A program made the translations under genes and the position numbers. A stretch of 61,309 nucleotides of DNA, from positions 1-61,309 of the forward strand of contig CAAGAU010000046.1 of the NCBI GenBank assembly GCA_900767885.1, written 5' to 3'. Position 1 is the stretch's first letter, and every line of letters starts with the position of its first letter. Shown here piece by piece: positions 27,224-36,834 of the stretch. The notes under the pieces are model-generated. The model did not search any database and was not told the origin of the DNA. It worked only from the letters and a program-made list of their open reading frames with translations. Source of the DNA: Clostridia bacterium. Its GTDB lineage: Bacteria > Bacillota > Clostridia > Christensenellales > Borkfalkiaceae.

Positions 27224-29631
27224 TCAGTGTTTTTTCTTTAACGCAACCGCAAGTACGCCGAGCGCAGCCATAGCAACGCTCAATCCGCCTACGCTGCCGC
27301 CGCAACCGCCTTTGGATTTAACCGTTTCTTTTACGTATTCCGCTACTACTGCCGCATTTCCGTTTACGGTCAACTCGGTGATGACTTCTTCGCCGTTTTT
27401 AACCGTCATTTTGTAGCCTTCCTGTGCGTATTCGTCAAAGTTTACCTTTGCGCCGTATTCGAGCGTTAAAGTAACTTCTTCTTTCTCAATACCCTTAAAG
27501 GTTATGGTTACGGTGTATTTTTTGATTGTTTCGTTGAACTTCGCAACGAGAGTCAGGTCGCCCGTTACGGTATCGGTTTCGAAATCCCACTTCTTATCGC
27601 CGTTATACCAGCCGTCGAAAGCATAAGTCGCGCTTACGGTTTCGGCCTTTTCGGGATCTGCGGGTTTGGTGAGCTTTTCGCCGTATGCAACCTTTACCGC
27701 CGCCGCGTCGCCTATTGTTACGTCGTATTCTCTCGCGCTTTCGTTAAATTTAGCCACGAGCGTTACGTCGCCGGTAACGGCGTCTGTTTCAAAGTTCCAC
27801 TTTTTATCGCCGTTATACCAGCCGTCGAAGGTGTAAACCGTGCTTACGGTCGATTCCTTGGTCGGGTCTGCGGGTTGAGTGAGTTTCGTGCCGTATTCGG
27901 CTTTTGTCGCCTCGCTTTCGCCGATTTTAACGTTATACTTGTTTACCGTTCTCGTTTCGGTGTAAGCCACGCCTTCTTCAAGGGGAAGTTCGGCGGGCAA
28001 ATCGTTTGCGTATGTATACTGTGCGTCGTTCGTACCGAGTTTGGCTTTCGCTTCGGCAAGTTTAGCCGCTCTGTCGGATGCGGTGTAAGCAATCTCTTCG
28101 ACAGTACCGTCGCCGAGAGTCAACTTCGCGTTGTAAACTTTTTCGGTCGTACCGGCAGTGGGTTTGGTAAATTGAAGGTGTCCTTGGTTGTTATCGTCGA
28201 TAACCTGCATTATAAATCCTTCGCACAAACCGAACTCGTTGGCAAGCAGTTGCGCGTTTACCTTAACGCCCAGATTTCCCGCTTTCAAAGCGTCTTCATA
28301 ACCGCTTACTACTTTTACGACTTCTGCGGGAGTATTGTCGAGTTTGAATATCTGTACCCTTTTAACTCCGACCGAATTCCATATGAGAGCGTTGAAATCT
28401 ATGGTCTTGACTTTCGCAACGTCTACGGCATATTTAAATTTAACCGTAAGCGTTCCGTTTTCCAAGTCTCTGCCGCCGTACAAAATACCTGCGTCGTTCC
28501 AGGAGGCTATACCCGACCAGTTGGAATTAGTAAAGCCCCATTTATTGCTCGAAGTAGAATGCAATTCGTCAACTACGACGGTCTGCGTTTTTTCCTTCGT
28601 GGCGACCATATCGCTGAATATAAGATGCGAACCCTTTTGGATATTAAGAATCTCAAATTCAAAACCTTCGACTAAACCGTTTTTGTTTTCAAGACCTTTC
28701 GCCGCTACGCGCATATCGAGTTGCCCTTCGTAAGTTTCGGGGTCGGAAGTGGAAGCGTAGTTGAAAACGTAGTTGGTCTGATGTATTTTATCGCCGTTTA
28801 AAGAATACACGTTAAACGGAAGACCGTCTCTGACTCCACCCCAGATCAACGCCTTGAAATCGAAATAATCGACGCTTTCGACCGGTAACGGAGTTGCAAA
28901 TCTTATAGCCGTTCTTAAATTGCCGCTGACGTCGGTACGTCTGTTTCTCAGTCCGTTGTCTACCCAGATCTGTATTCCGGAAAAGTGGTCCTGTTCGAGA
29001 GCGGTGCTGTTTGCATAATCTATAGTAGCGTTTATGCTGTTGGTAAACGTAAAATCGGTTATCATAAACCAGTTCATTCCGGTAAGTTCCGCAACCGGAG
29101 CGGTCATCATAAACCCTTCGATTTTACCGTCGGCATTTTTAATACCTTTCGTCGCAACGCTTACTTTGAGAAGTCCCGCGGCAACCGACTTTGACTGCTG
29201 TCCGTAAATTTCCGCTTTGGTAGAAGACGTTCCGTCAAGACTCGTTATATCGGTAGCATAGTGTTTTGCCGCGCCGCCGAAATACAACGCGCTGAACGTC
29301 ATAAAAGCGTAGTCGGAAGCGTTGACGGCGGTATCAAATTTATAATATACGTTGGGTGCCGTCTGCACTTTATCCGAAAACAAAGTAAAGCCGTATGTAG
29401 TCTTCATCGTCTGCATAGTGCCGCTTGAAGGATTGGCGGTAAAATCGTTGTGCGTTTCGGGCGTTTCGGTCGCATAAGCGTATGCCGTCGCCGCTTTTAC
29501 CGTCAAAGTTGTCGGCGTTTCCGTCGTCGTTTCCGCCGCTTTCGCTACGGGCGATCCGAGTGTGGTCAATGCAAACGCGCCGACCGAAAAAGTCATGGCG
29601 AAAGCAAGACAAAGCGTTAAAAATTTTTCAT
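27224..29631 (-). CDS. Secreted repeat protein with Cys-type sorting tail; start region frameshifted
   Basis: The main frame is open from 29596 and encodes about 790 residues: three beta-rich modules of about 150 residues, then two near-identical InlB-type repeats (FDGWYNGDKKWNFETD and FDGWYNGDKKWDFETD) and a tail GGCGGSVGG, hydrophobic helix, KKKH. The natural start is the ATG at 29631-29629, preceded by AGGAGGG, but it meets TAA after four codons. One extra A in the A5 run at 29628-29624 would restore MKKFLTLCLAFAMTFSVGAFA, a proper signal peptide that continues into the long frame. So the gene carries a 1-nt deletion, real or a sequencing error. Without it, translation would have to begin at the poorly placed ATG at 29596. 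Confidence 0.75.
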
Positions 29632-29696
29632 ATTTTTCCCTCCTAAGGATTTTCTCTCCTTATAATTTTTTCATTTTTTGCAAGCACTTTACTCTT

Positions 29697-32249
29697 TTAT
29701 CTCATGCGTTTTTTTCTTAAAGCAACGGCTATCGCGCCTGATACGGCAAGCAAAACGCCATCGCCGCCGAACGTACCGCCGCAACCGCCTTTTTTACCGC
29801 TCTGACCGCCCGACGAAGATTGCTCCGTCCCGGGACCGACGGGGTCGGTCGGCTCGGTAGGCTCAACCGGTTCTACGGGTTCGGTCGGTTCTCCTCCGCC
29901 CGTTTTTTCGTATATGGCGATAACCGTCTTATCGCCGCCTTTCAGTTCGTATTCTTTCCATTTGCCTATATATCCGCTTTTTTCGGGTACGGCAGGTTCG
30001 GTTATCTCCGTATTTTCAACCGTGTAAGTCTTAGTCCCCACGATTTTTCCGTCGGCTTTGAACGTAACGGTATATTCTACGGGCGTATATACCGCGTTTA
30101 CTTTCTGATTCTGATTTTTCTCGAGTTCGAAACTCTCCCATGCTCCCGCGTAGTATTTTTTTGCGGGAACGGTCGGGATAAGATTTTCTTTTACTTCGCC
30201 GTCGGCGTAAATCACCGTTATATCGTCGTCGACGCCGCTTACGAAAGTAATTTTATAAAGAATTTGTTGCGGTTCTTTTTCTACCGTATAAGTAAGCGTT
30301 TCGGTTGCGACGTTTTCACACACGTCAACCGCGGTTATCGTGCAGGTATGCGTGCCTGCGGTTAATCTGCCTTTTCTGTCAAGCGCGCCGTCGGACCAGC
30401 TTACGCTTACGGTAAAACCTTCGTAATTATCGCTTACGGTATAATCTTCCACGGGGTAAGTGCCGTCCGTTGTTTTAAACGCTTTTGCCGCAACGGATAT
30501 TACGGGCGGCTCGGTATCCCACTTGGGCGCGAGCGATTTGACGTAGTTATCGGGTATATCGTGATCGCCGAAACGGAACAACATATCGCTGGAATCGTCT
30601 TTGCTAAATTCATGACTTACGCTGCCGCCGGGATATGTAAGAGTGAGTATAACGGTGTTTGCGTCGCCCTCTTTCAACTGAGTTTTCAACACTATTTCGC
30701 CGTAAGTTTTAAAGGTTTTATCGGGAATGGTAGCGACGTTCGTTCCTCCCCTGCCCCAGTTGGATGCGGAAGACTGCATATTGCAGACCCTTACGCCGAT
30801 ATCTCCCGCGCTGTGGTAAAAGTAGAAACCGTAACTGCCTATGCCGAAAGCCGTGCGGGAATAATGCCCGTCGGCGTTCTTTTCCGACCTCTCTTTATAT
30901 GCGAATTTAACCGATTCGCCTATTTTAAGGGGTTTTTCGCCGACGACTTTTTCTTTTACGGTCATCTTATATTCGCTGCGCGGACCTACTTTTGAAACGA
31001 TATCCGAAATATCATAATCTGCCGTAACTTCGCTTACGGCGGTTTTTGCCGCCGCTTTTTTTATCTCGCCGCCAGCCGTTTGCCGGGCAGCCGCCGAAAC
31101 TGCGGAATCATCGGGAATTTCGGTTCTGCCGATTAAAATATTCCTGACGGAATCGAGTTCGGCTTGCGTTACGCCTATCGATAAAAGGTAGTTGCTCGCT
31201 TTATCTTTAAAAGTATCGCCTTGTTGCCTTTCGATAAAGTCGCAAAGGCGCGTTATTGCGGAAACCTGAATGTACGGGTTGTTGCTTGCGCTTTCGCAAA
31301 ACCACGAAAGTTCGTAGTCGCGTATTATATCTTCTCTCGATACGCCGCAAACCGCGTAAAGCATAGCCGCAAGCGTACCCGTTCTGTCTCTGCCTATGGC
31401 ACAATGAAAGCCTATAGGATAATTATCGGGGTTTGCGCAGGTTTTGATTTCGCCGACAAAAGCCTGAACGTAATCTTCTCTGCCGTTGATACCGACTATA
31501 TTGTTGCCGTCGTCGTCGTACTGATCGGCATAATACGGAGCGTTATAGTTAATCCTTTTAACGTCCGCGCCGAGCGGTGAAACAAGAGAATCCTCGCCGC
31601 GCAGGTCAAGGTCGGTTTTTATGCCGAGCCGACGTATCTGCGTTTTGCCTTTTTCGGTTATGCCGTTAAAGTTTGCGGAACGATAAATCACACCGTAACT
31701 TATCTGCTTACCGTCCGAAGTAACCGCACCGCCCAGATCCCGCATATTGTCGACTCCGTCCACGCTTATAGTTCTTACGTAAGCCGTCGGCGTAAACGTG
31801 TATACTTTTGAAAAGTTCTGATTACCTTTATCGTCGGTTACTTTTACTTTCCAGTAATACTCACGGTTGGGTATTATATTGTTTATCGTAAGGCTCGTTT
31901 CGGTAGTAAGGTATTTTTCGGCGTTTGTAAAATGCTTTTCGCTCGCCAGATACACCTGATAATACTGACCGTTGCCGCACTCCCATTCGAGAGTTACGGG
32001 CGTAGTCAGAAACTCGCCGCAACCGTAAAAATCGTTACTGTAATTGAGTTTGTAATTTTTATAGAAATCGTCGATTTTTTCGTTGTCTATGGCAAAAGTT
32101 TTTCCGTTTGCGGGCGAAACAACGGTTATTACGTCCTCCGCCGCACCTATGGCGTCCGCTGCCGTCGCGGTTACGGTCATCGTTGCCGCTCCCGCCATAA
32201 TCGCCGCCGCCGAAGCGGCTATGATTCTCGTTATCTTTCTCATAATCAT
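29697..32249 (-). CDS. Secreted tyrosine-phosphatase-like protein with surface-sorting tail
   Basis: An 850-residue exported protein. After a signal peptide (1-32) comes a fibronectin-like domain (about 82-155). The phosphatase core is of the Y_phosphatase3 type: NMRDLGG (168-174), YRSANFNGIT (189-198) and the catalytic HCAIGRDRTG, with Cys283 and Arg289 forming CX5R. It hydrolyses phosphate monoesters, on proteins, lipids or sugars in related enzymes. A beta-sandwich domain (about 395-560), an Ig-like domain and InlB-type repeats follow. The C terminus has Pro/Glu/Thr repeats and GGCGGTFGG, a hydrophobic helix and RKKRMR. It is the first gene of the Locus A operon. A cell-surface phosphatase with a sugar transporter suggests dephosphorylation of a glycan, which is inference. 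Confidence 0.8.
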   Translation of the reverse strand: MIMRKITRIIAASAAAIMAGAATMTVTATAADAIGAAEDVITVVSPANGKTFAIDNEKIDDFYKNYKLNYSNDFYGCGEFLTTPVTLEWECGNGQYYQVYLASEKHFTNAEKYLTTETSLTINNIIPNREYYWKVKVTDDKGNQNFSKVYTFTPTAYVRTISVDGVDNMRDLGGAVTSDGKQISYGVIYRSANFNGITEKGKTQIRRLGIKTDLDLRGEDSLVSPLGADVKRINYNAPYYADQYDDDGNNIVGINGREDYVQAFVGEIKTCANPDNYPIGFHCAIGRDRTGTLAAMLYAVCGVSREDIIRDYELSWFCESASNNPYIQVSAITRLCDFIERQQGDTFKDKASNYLLSIGVTQAELDSVRNILIGRTEIPDDSAVSAAARQTAGGEIKKAAAKTAVSEVTADYDISDIVSKVGPRSEYKMTVKEKVVGEKPLKIGESVKFAYKERSEKNADGHYSRTAFGIGSYGFYFYHSAGDIGVRVCNMQSSASNWGRGGTNVATIPDKTFKTYGEIVLKTQLKEGDANTVILTLTYPGGSVSHEFSKDDSSDMLFRFGDHDIPDNYVKSLAPKWDTEPPVISVAAKAFKTTDGTYPVEDYTVSDNYEGFTVSVSWSDGALDRKGRLTAGTHTCTITAVDVCENVATETLTYTVEKEPQQILYKITFVSGVDDDITVIYADGEVKENLIPTVPAKKYYAGAWESFELEKNQNQKVNAVYTPVEYTVTFKADGKIVGTKTYTVENTEITEPAVPEKSGYIGKWKEYELKGGDKTVIAIYEKTGGGEPTEPVEPVEPTEPTDPVGPGTEQSSSGGQSGKKGGCGGTFGGDGVLLAVSGAIAVALRKKRMR

Positions 32250-32438
32250 CTCTGCGAAAAAATGCCCCTCGTAATTATTTTTGTTTTACTACGGATAAAA
32301 ACGCCGCCGATTTTATAAAAATGCGCGCGGTAAGCCCAATTCGTTATCCTACATAATTATAACATCTGTTTGCGATAAAATAAATATCTAAATTTGTTTG
32401 TTTTTTGCTCAATATTTGTTTTTTTCGTTGTGTTTTTG

Positions 32439-32467
32439 TTGACATACCTATAATACGGTAGTATAAT
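32439..32467 (+). promoter_or_regulatory. Perfect-consensus promoter of the first AraC gene, leaderless type
   Basis: TTGACA (32439-32444), a 17-base spacer and TATAAT (32462-32467). The ATG at 32474 lies 6 bases after the -10, where transcription should begin, and there is no ribosome site. Between this and 32250 the only other signals are A/T-rich runs, including TTTGTTT at 32393 and 32415. Confidence 0.8.
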
Positions 32468-32473
32468 GTCATT

Positions 32474-33319
32474 ATGAATAAAGAATTTAACGTTGAAGAA
32501 CTGTTGAAGACCCTGCCCATACCTTTTACCACCAGACTTGTAGAATCGAACGACGAGTTCCGCCATGCGCACGGTTTTTTCGAGTGTTTTTATATTACCG
32601 AAGGCTCTATCGTTCATGAGTGTAACGGTAAAAGCGAAACGCTTAACGAGGGCGACGCGGGAATTATCTGCCCCGGAGTTTACCATATTTTCAAGCGCGA
32701 AAAAACGTGTATCCACAGAGATCTGCTGTTTTCTGAAGAACTTATGAAAGAAGTATGCTCTTTTTTGGACGAAAATCTGTACACGGACATTACGAACAAG
32801 CGATTTATACGCTTTAAACTGCAACCGGGCGAAATTTTATCTTACGAAAAGCAAGTGGCTACGTTCCTTTCTTATTACGACGTAAGATTGCGCCGTATAC
32901 ACGAAAAACTGTTTGCCGCCTCGGTACTTAACAACCTGCTGTTCGGCGAAAAAGACAAAGAATTGCCCGCCAACGACTTTAAATCGAGATGTATCTTCGT
33001 TATAAACACGTCGTTTACAAGACCAGACGCAATGCAGACCATTTTAAACGAACTCAGTTTTAATCAGGCGTATCTTTGCAAGCGGTTTAAAAGTGTTTTT
33101 AAAATGACCCTGACCGATTATATAAACGATTTAAGAATAAAACACGCCGCGTATTTATTGCAGACCACGGATTACACCCAGCAAAAAATATGCGAATCCA
33201 TAGGGTTTGACAGCGTGTCGTATTTTAATAAACTGTTCAAGAAAAAATACGGCGTTACGCCCGCCAGTTTCAAGCGGCAGTCGTCGGCAAAACAATTGGA
33301 CGCAAACGATTACGTTTAA
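32474..33319 (+). CDS. AraC-family transcriptional regulator with cupin sensor domain
   Basis: A 281-residue regulator. Residues about 20-90 form a cupin-like sensor (FRHAHGFFECFYITEGS, NEGDAGIICPGVYHIF). Residues about 180-275 hold two helix-turn-helix units of the AraC type (LNELSFNQAYLCKRFKSVF and KICESIGFDSVSYFNKLFKKKYGVTPASF). It is divergent from the Locus A operon, whose first gene starts 225 bases away, and is the natural candidate for controlling it. Inducer unknown, probably a sugar. Its own mRNA looks leaderless. Confidence 0.92.
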   Translation: MNKEFNVEELLKTLPIPFTTRLVESNDEFRHAHGFFECFYITEGSIVHECNGKSETLNEGDAGIICPGVYHIFKREKTCIHRDLLFSEELMKEVCSFLDENLYTDITNKRFIRFKLQPGEILSYEKQVATFLSYYDVRLRRIHEKLFAASVLNNLLFGEKDKELPANDFKSRCIFVINTSFTRPDAMQTILNELSFNQAYLCKRFKSVFKMTLTDYINDLRIKHAAYLLQTTDYTQQKICESIGFDSVSYFNKLFKKKYGVTPASFKRQSSAKQLDANDYV

Positions 33320-33333
33320 GCGCGCAAAAATTA

Positions 33334-33370
33334 AAAAAGGCAGAAAAATTAAACATTTTCTGTCTTTTTA
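33334..33370. terminator. Bidirectional terminator between AraC gene and GH106-like gene
   Basis: AAAAAGGCAGAAAA (33334-33347) pairs with 33356-33369, one G-T pair, with T runs on both strands. It serves the convergent AraC and GH106-like transcripts. Confidence 0.75.
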
Positions 33371-33424
33371 TTTATGAAGTTTTCAGTCTGTTGTCAGATT
33401 AAAACTTTTTGCCGGCGTAAAGTT

Positions 33425-36253
33425 TTAATTTTTCTTTCCGAAACAAAAAATATTTGTCGCGCCGAACGGTACGCTGTTATATTGTTCGGTATAATCTTCC
33501 GGAATTTTACCGCCGTACCAACCGCCGCGGAAATTGAAGTTCTGCGGACCTACCGCCATCGGTTCCGGCGTAGGTTTAAAGTGGTGCGGACCAAACAAAT
33601 TCCGCATACTCGAACGCAACGCTATTTTTACTTCGTTTTCGCCGTTTTCGAGCATATCTGTTATATCGCCCTTACTATCGAGCGTAAACAATCTTTCTTT
33701 GCCGTTCGCGCTGATTTTCGCGGTCATATACCTGCCGCGTATATCGAGCAGCGTTCTGCCCCATTCGCACTTTTTAATCTTACCCGAAAGCGTTACTTCG
33801 CCCTTAAAGAACGGGTAGCCGTGCTCGTAAAGTTTATCCGTTACAGGCGGCATACCCTTTCGCTTTGACAACGATAAATCTTTATTTACGACGAAATCGC
33901 CTTTAAGATAAGCGTTCTCTACGGACGTATCGTAATACAGACAGTTTCTCAGACTTTCGGTTGCGAGCGGATCGAAAAGCGCAAAATGCACTCCGTCGTG
34001 CTGATAAAAGTTTATTGCGTACTCGAATACGTTTTCGCCCGCTTTTACGCAATCGGTTATATCGCTCTCCACAAAGTTCACGTCGTAATTGCCGTCTGCA
34101 AACGTTATCGCCTTGCCGTTTACCGTCGCAGAAATAAGATCGGCTCGCTCCATGATGAGTCTGAGCGGCATTTTTTCATTCAGAACGAACTTTTGACGAA
34201 TAGTAATTTTACCTTTGAAATCCTCGTAAAGCAAATCCTCGAAAATGCCCGGTATAGCGCGAACGGCGGCAAATTCACTGCCGTTTTTACTGATTTGCGC
34301 ATGATCCATCACCAGATAGTTTTCGGTTATATCCGTTACCGAAAAAGCGGACGTTTCGTCGGTTTCGGTTACGCTCGTATCCGCGCGCTTTGCGTCGTCG
34401 CTCTTTATAAGTATTACGCTCTCGCTTGCGGGAATAACTATTTCGTCAGTAATATCGCTCTCCGTAAGCGTTTCGGGATCAAACGCGCAATATTCATTCT
34501 CCGCCCCGACTATTTCAACCTTACTCGCCTCGTTGAACGAAGTGTTTTTTATAAACAAAAACTCGCCGATTTCTCCGCTGCGCGCAGTCAGAATACTATT
34601 TCCGTCCCGACACGAATATTTTATTCTTCTTTCCGACAAAATCTCGTCAATCGTTACGTTGCCGCAAAGAGAAATATCTTCGCGTTTACCGTCTGTATAC
34701 AAAGGCTTGCCTATTAAGCAAAGTTTACCCGTATACCCCTTAAGGATACCGTAAGTCGAAGCGGACATATTACGCATTTTAGGTATAATTACCGTATCGT
34801 AAGTACACTCTCCCACATGCAAAACGCCGTTTTCGGCTTTACCGTGCCGCTCTAAAATCCGCTCGTCTATCAGTTGATATTCCAGTCCGCTCTTGCGTAA
34901 AACAGCCAAAAGCTCTTCAAAGTCGGTTTCGATTTGCTTTACGCTCTCGTAGTCTTCGCTGCGGATATAGTCGAGCCATATATCGCGAACGGGGTTTATA
35001 ACGCCGACTTTTGCGGTTTCATTAGTATTGACTATTATATACGCAAGGCGTGCGAAATAGTCGTTAAACGCCTTAAAGCCCTCGTTCCAGTTGCCGTGCG
35101 GGCCGAATACCGGCGGATGATCCGTGCGCCCGCCGCCCGCAACCGAATAAGGATAGAGGTGTTGGCACATTACGTTTACGCCGCCGAAATATTGAGATTC
35201 CGCTATGCTTTTAAGTTCTTTCGGCGTTACGTCGTAACCCGAACAACCGAACGTTTCGGTAAGTATACGCTTTTTGCCGAGTTGAGCGGCTGCGCCCGAT
35301 ATTTGTTTTACGGCAAGTTCGCTGTCGCAAAATCTTCCAAGCTTGTCTATTCCGGGAATATGCTCGTATTCGTAACTCGGCGTTACGGACGCTCCTCCCC
35401 ACATTTGCATATACAAACAACTTTCTTCGACGGAATGTCCCGTAAGTTTACAGCCGTGCGCCTCGCACCATTCAAAAATCTTTTTATAAAAATTTTCGAC
35501 GTATAATTTATTGAGCGTTTTAAAATATTTTTCGCGGAAAGTATACCCGCGCTCATCTTTATGAAATAACCATATAAGTCCGTCTTTAATATCTTCGCCG
35601 TCTTTTGCAAATTCGGCTTCGGCAACGGGCGTATAAGGCGTTCCCCAACGATAATATTGCGGCTCGTCGGTGAAAAAACCTACCAACTCTTTGCCGAAAT
35701 AATCTTTAAAACGCTCGTAATATTTTTCGTGAGTTTCGCGAATAAACGCGTCGACGACTTCGGGATTTAAAATATCCGTATTGGCAGGACTTACGCGCAA
35801 ATATACGTTGTGATATTCCTTAACGCCGTCAAGCGGTTTTTCAACGCGTATAAAGCCCCTTTTACCGTCGGCAATATAAACGGCAAACGCCGCCTCGTCG
35901 TATTCGCCGACAGAATATTCCAGGAATCTCGCAAGGAAATCTTCGTTTTCGAGCAGTTTGCCGCCGACGAATCCGCTCGGCCAGCCGTTTTCATCGTATA
36001 CCCACGCGTCCATACCCGTTTCGCGCGCCTTTTCAAGACATGCCTTAATACACGAAAACCACTTTTCACCGAGATATTCGTCTTTTAACCCCGTTCTTGC
36101 ATGCATAATAAAGCCGCCTATGCCCGAGGCTTTCATTTCGTCTATTTGTTTTACAAGTTCTTTTTCGTCGAGCAAATTGTTCCACGACCAGAACGGTATG
36201 CTTCTGTACTCTTTCAGTTGTCCGCAAAGTGCGGTTTTTAAATTGTTTTTCAT
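33425..36253 (-). CDS. GH106-like glycoside hydrolase, probable alpha-L-rhamnosidase
   Basis: A 942-residue cytoplasmic protein of the large family annotated as GH106-like rhamnosidases. The N terminus RSIPFWSWNNLLDEKEL followed by QIDEMKASGIGGFIMHARTG and YDENGWPSGFVGGKL (residues 17-110) is diagnostic of that style. A TIM barrel continues with VGFFTDEPQYYRWG and LTGHSVEESCLYMQMWGG. Acidic residues in these segments are catalytic candidates. Beta-sandwich domains near 690-935 include a galactose-binding-like fold (LDIRGRYMTAKISANGKE). There is no signal peptide. It is transcribed alone from its own promoter. Rhamnosidase activity is the likeliest call; other deoxy-sugar specificity is possible. 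Confidence 0.7.
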   Translation of the reverse strand: MKNNLKTALCGQLKEYRSIPFWSWNNLLDEKELVKQIDEMKASGIGGFIMHARTGLKDEYLGEKWFSCIKACLEKARETGMDAWVYDENGWPSGFVGGKLLENEDFLARFLEYSVGEYDEAAFAVYIADGKRGFIRVEKPLDGVKEYHNVYLRVSPANTDILNPEVVDAFIRETHEKYYERFKDYFGKELVGFFTDEPQYYRWGTPYTPVAEAEFAKDGEDIKDGLIWLFHKDERGYTFREKYFKTLNKLYVENFYKKIFEWCEAHGCKLTGHSVEESCLYMQMWGGASVTPSYEYEHIPGIDKLGRFCDSELAVKQISGAAAQLGKKRILTETFGCSGYDVTPKELKSIAESQYFGGVNVMCQHLYPYSVAGGGRTDHPPVFGPHGNWNEGFKAFNDYFARLAYIIVNTNETAKVGVINPVRDIWLDYIRSEDYESVKQIETDFEELLAVLRKSGLEYQLIDERILERHGKAENGVLHVGECTYDTVIIPKMRNMSASTYGILKGYTGKLCLIGKPLYTDGKREDISLCGNVTIDEILSERRIKYSCRDGNSILTARSGEIGEFLFIKNTSFNEASKVEIVGAENEYCAFDPETLTESDITDEIVIPASESVILIKSDDAKRADTSVTETDETSAFSVTDITENYLVMDHAQISKNGSEFAAVRAIPGIFEDLLYEDFKGKITIRQKFVLNEKMPLRLIMERADLISATVNGKAITFADGNYDVNFVESDITDCVKAGENVFEYAINFYQHDGVHFALFDPLATESLRNCLYYDTSVENAYLKGDFVVNKDLSLSKRKGMPPVTDKLYEHGYPFFKGEVTLSGKIKKCEWGRTLLDIRGRYMTAKISANGKERLFTLDSKGDITDMLENGENEVKIALRSSMRNLFGPHHFKPTPEPMAVGPQNFNFRGGWYGGKIPEDYTEQYNSVPFGATNIFCFGKKN

Positions 36254-36317
36254 ATTTTTTCTTCTATATAAGCGCGCACGTCGTTTAAATTTTGTCCGCG
36301 CCCGATTTTATGAAGTA

Positions 36318-36346
36318 AGTATAACCGATAACTTGCTTTTTTTCAA
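36318..36346 (-). promoter_or_regulatory. Promoter of the GH106-like gene
   Basis: On the minus strand TTGAAA (36346-36341), a 17-base spacer and TATACT (36323-36318), with start near 36311. The -35 and spacer contain the palindrome GCTTGAAAAAAAGCAAG (36332-36348), a possible repressor operator. Confidence 0.7.
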
Positions 36347-36493
36347 GCGTTTGAAATATATTTTTCGTTTTTTTTATCAAATATTATTAACCTTTAAATC
36401 TTTATCCGTCGTTGCAGCAATACGTATGCGGCATTTTGACGCATAACCAAAATTCACACATAACCGCAATAAAACGCGCCTGTTTTTATGCCG

Positions 36494-36548
36494 GAAAACA
36501 AAAAACTTTCTGATTCAAACCCTTTGACGGGGGTTAAATAAGAAAGTT
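36494..36548 (-). terminator. Terminator of the SGNH-mutase/GH29 transcript
   Basis: Minus-strand hairpin with outer stem AGAAAGTT/AACTTTCT (36541-36548 and 36504-36511), inner stem AACCC/GGGTT, and a T-rich tail. The gene-free stretch 36254-36597 otherwise holds only the GH106-like promoter. Confidence 0.6.
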
Positions 36549-36597
36549 CTTGGCGGCGCAGGCGATGAGAACGTAAAACACGACTTCCCAACCTTAA

Positions 36598-36834
36598 TTA
36601 TCGGCAATCAGACCTAACCCGTAGGAACTCAACGTACTCCCGACGTAACAACGAAATTATCGACAAACATATCAGCATAACCGCCGCCGAACTCTTTAAA
36701 AACAGAACGTTTACGACGAGCGCAAGCGTGGTAACGAGAAAAAACAGTCCGCGTCGCTTCGCTAACAAGTATAGACGAGCCAGCACACCGCGATAGTCCA
36801 AAACGTTTTTATTCAACAATTTCTTTTCGTTCAT
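36598..36834 (-). CDS. Possible small membrane protein coupled to the fucosidase gene
   Basis: A 78-residue frame whose ATG overlaps the GH29 stop by 4 bases (ATGA). It encodes one or two hydrophobic segments (RGLFFLVTTLALVVNVLFL and AAVMLICLSIISLL) between basic ends. There is no clear ribosome site, the sequence resembles no family I know, and its codon use is plainer than its neighbours. It may be a real coupled gene or a chance open frame. Confidence 0.35.
   Translation of the reverse strand: MNEKKLLNKNVLDYRGVLARLYLLAKRRGLFFLVTTLALVVNVLFLKSSAAVMLICLSIISLLRREYVEFLRVRSDCR

Noticed and set aside
15290..32249. LPXTG sortase signals on surface proteins
   Set aside because: No LPXTG-like motif precedes any of the C-terminal hydrophobic segments; the Cys-type tail is there instead.
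32393..32421. TTTGTTT direct repeats (22 bp apart) as an operator for Locus A
   Set aside because: They sit in a T-rich tract where such repeats arise easily, and no second promoter shares them.
36504..36548. tRNA-like fold (GATTCAAACCC looks like a T-loop)
   Set aside because: There is no acceptor, D-arm or anticodon stem; the sequence is explained by a minus-strand terminator.
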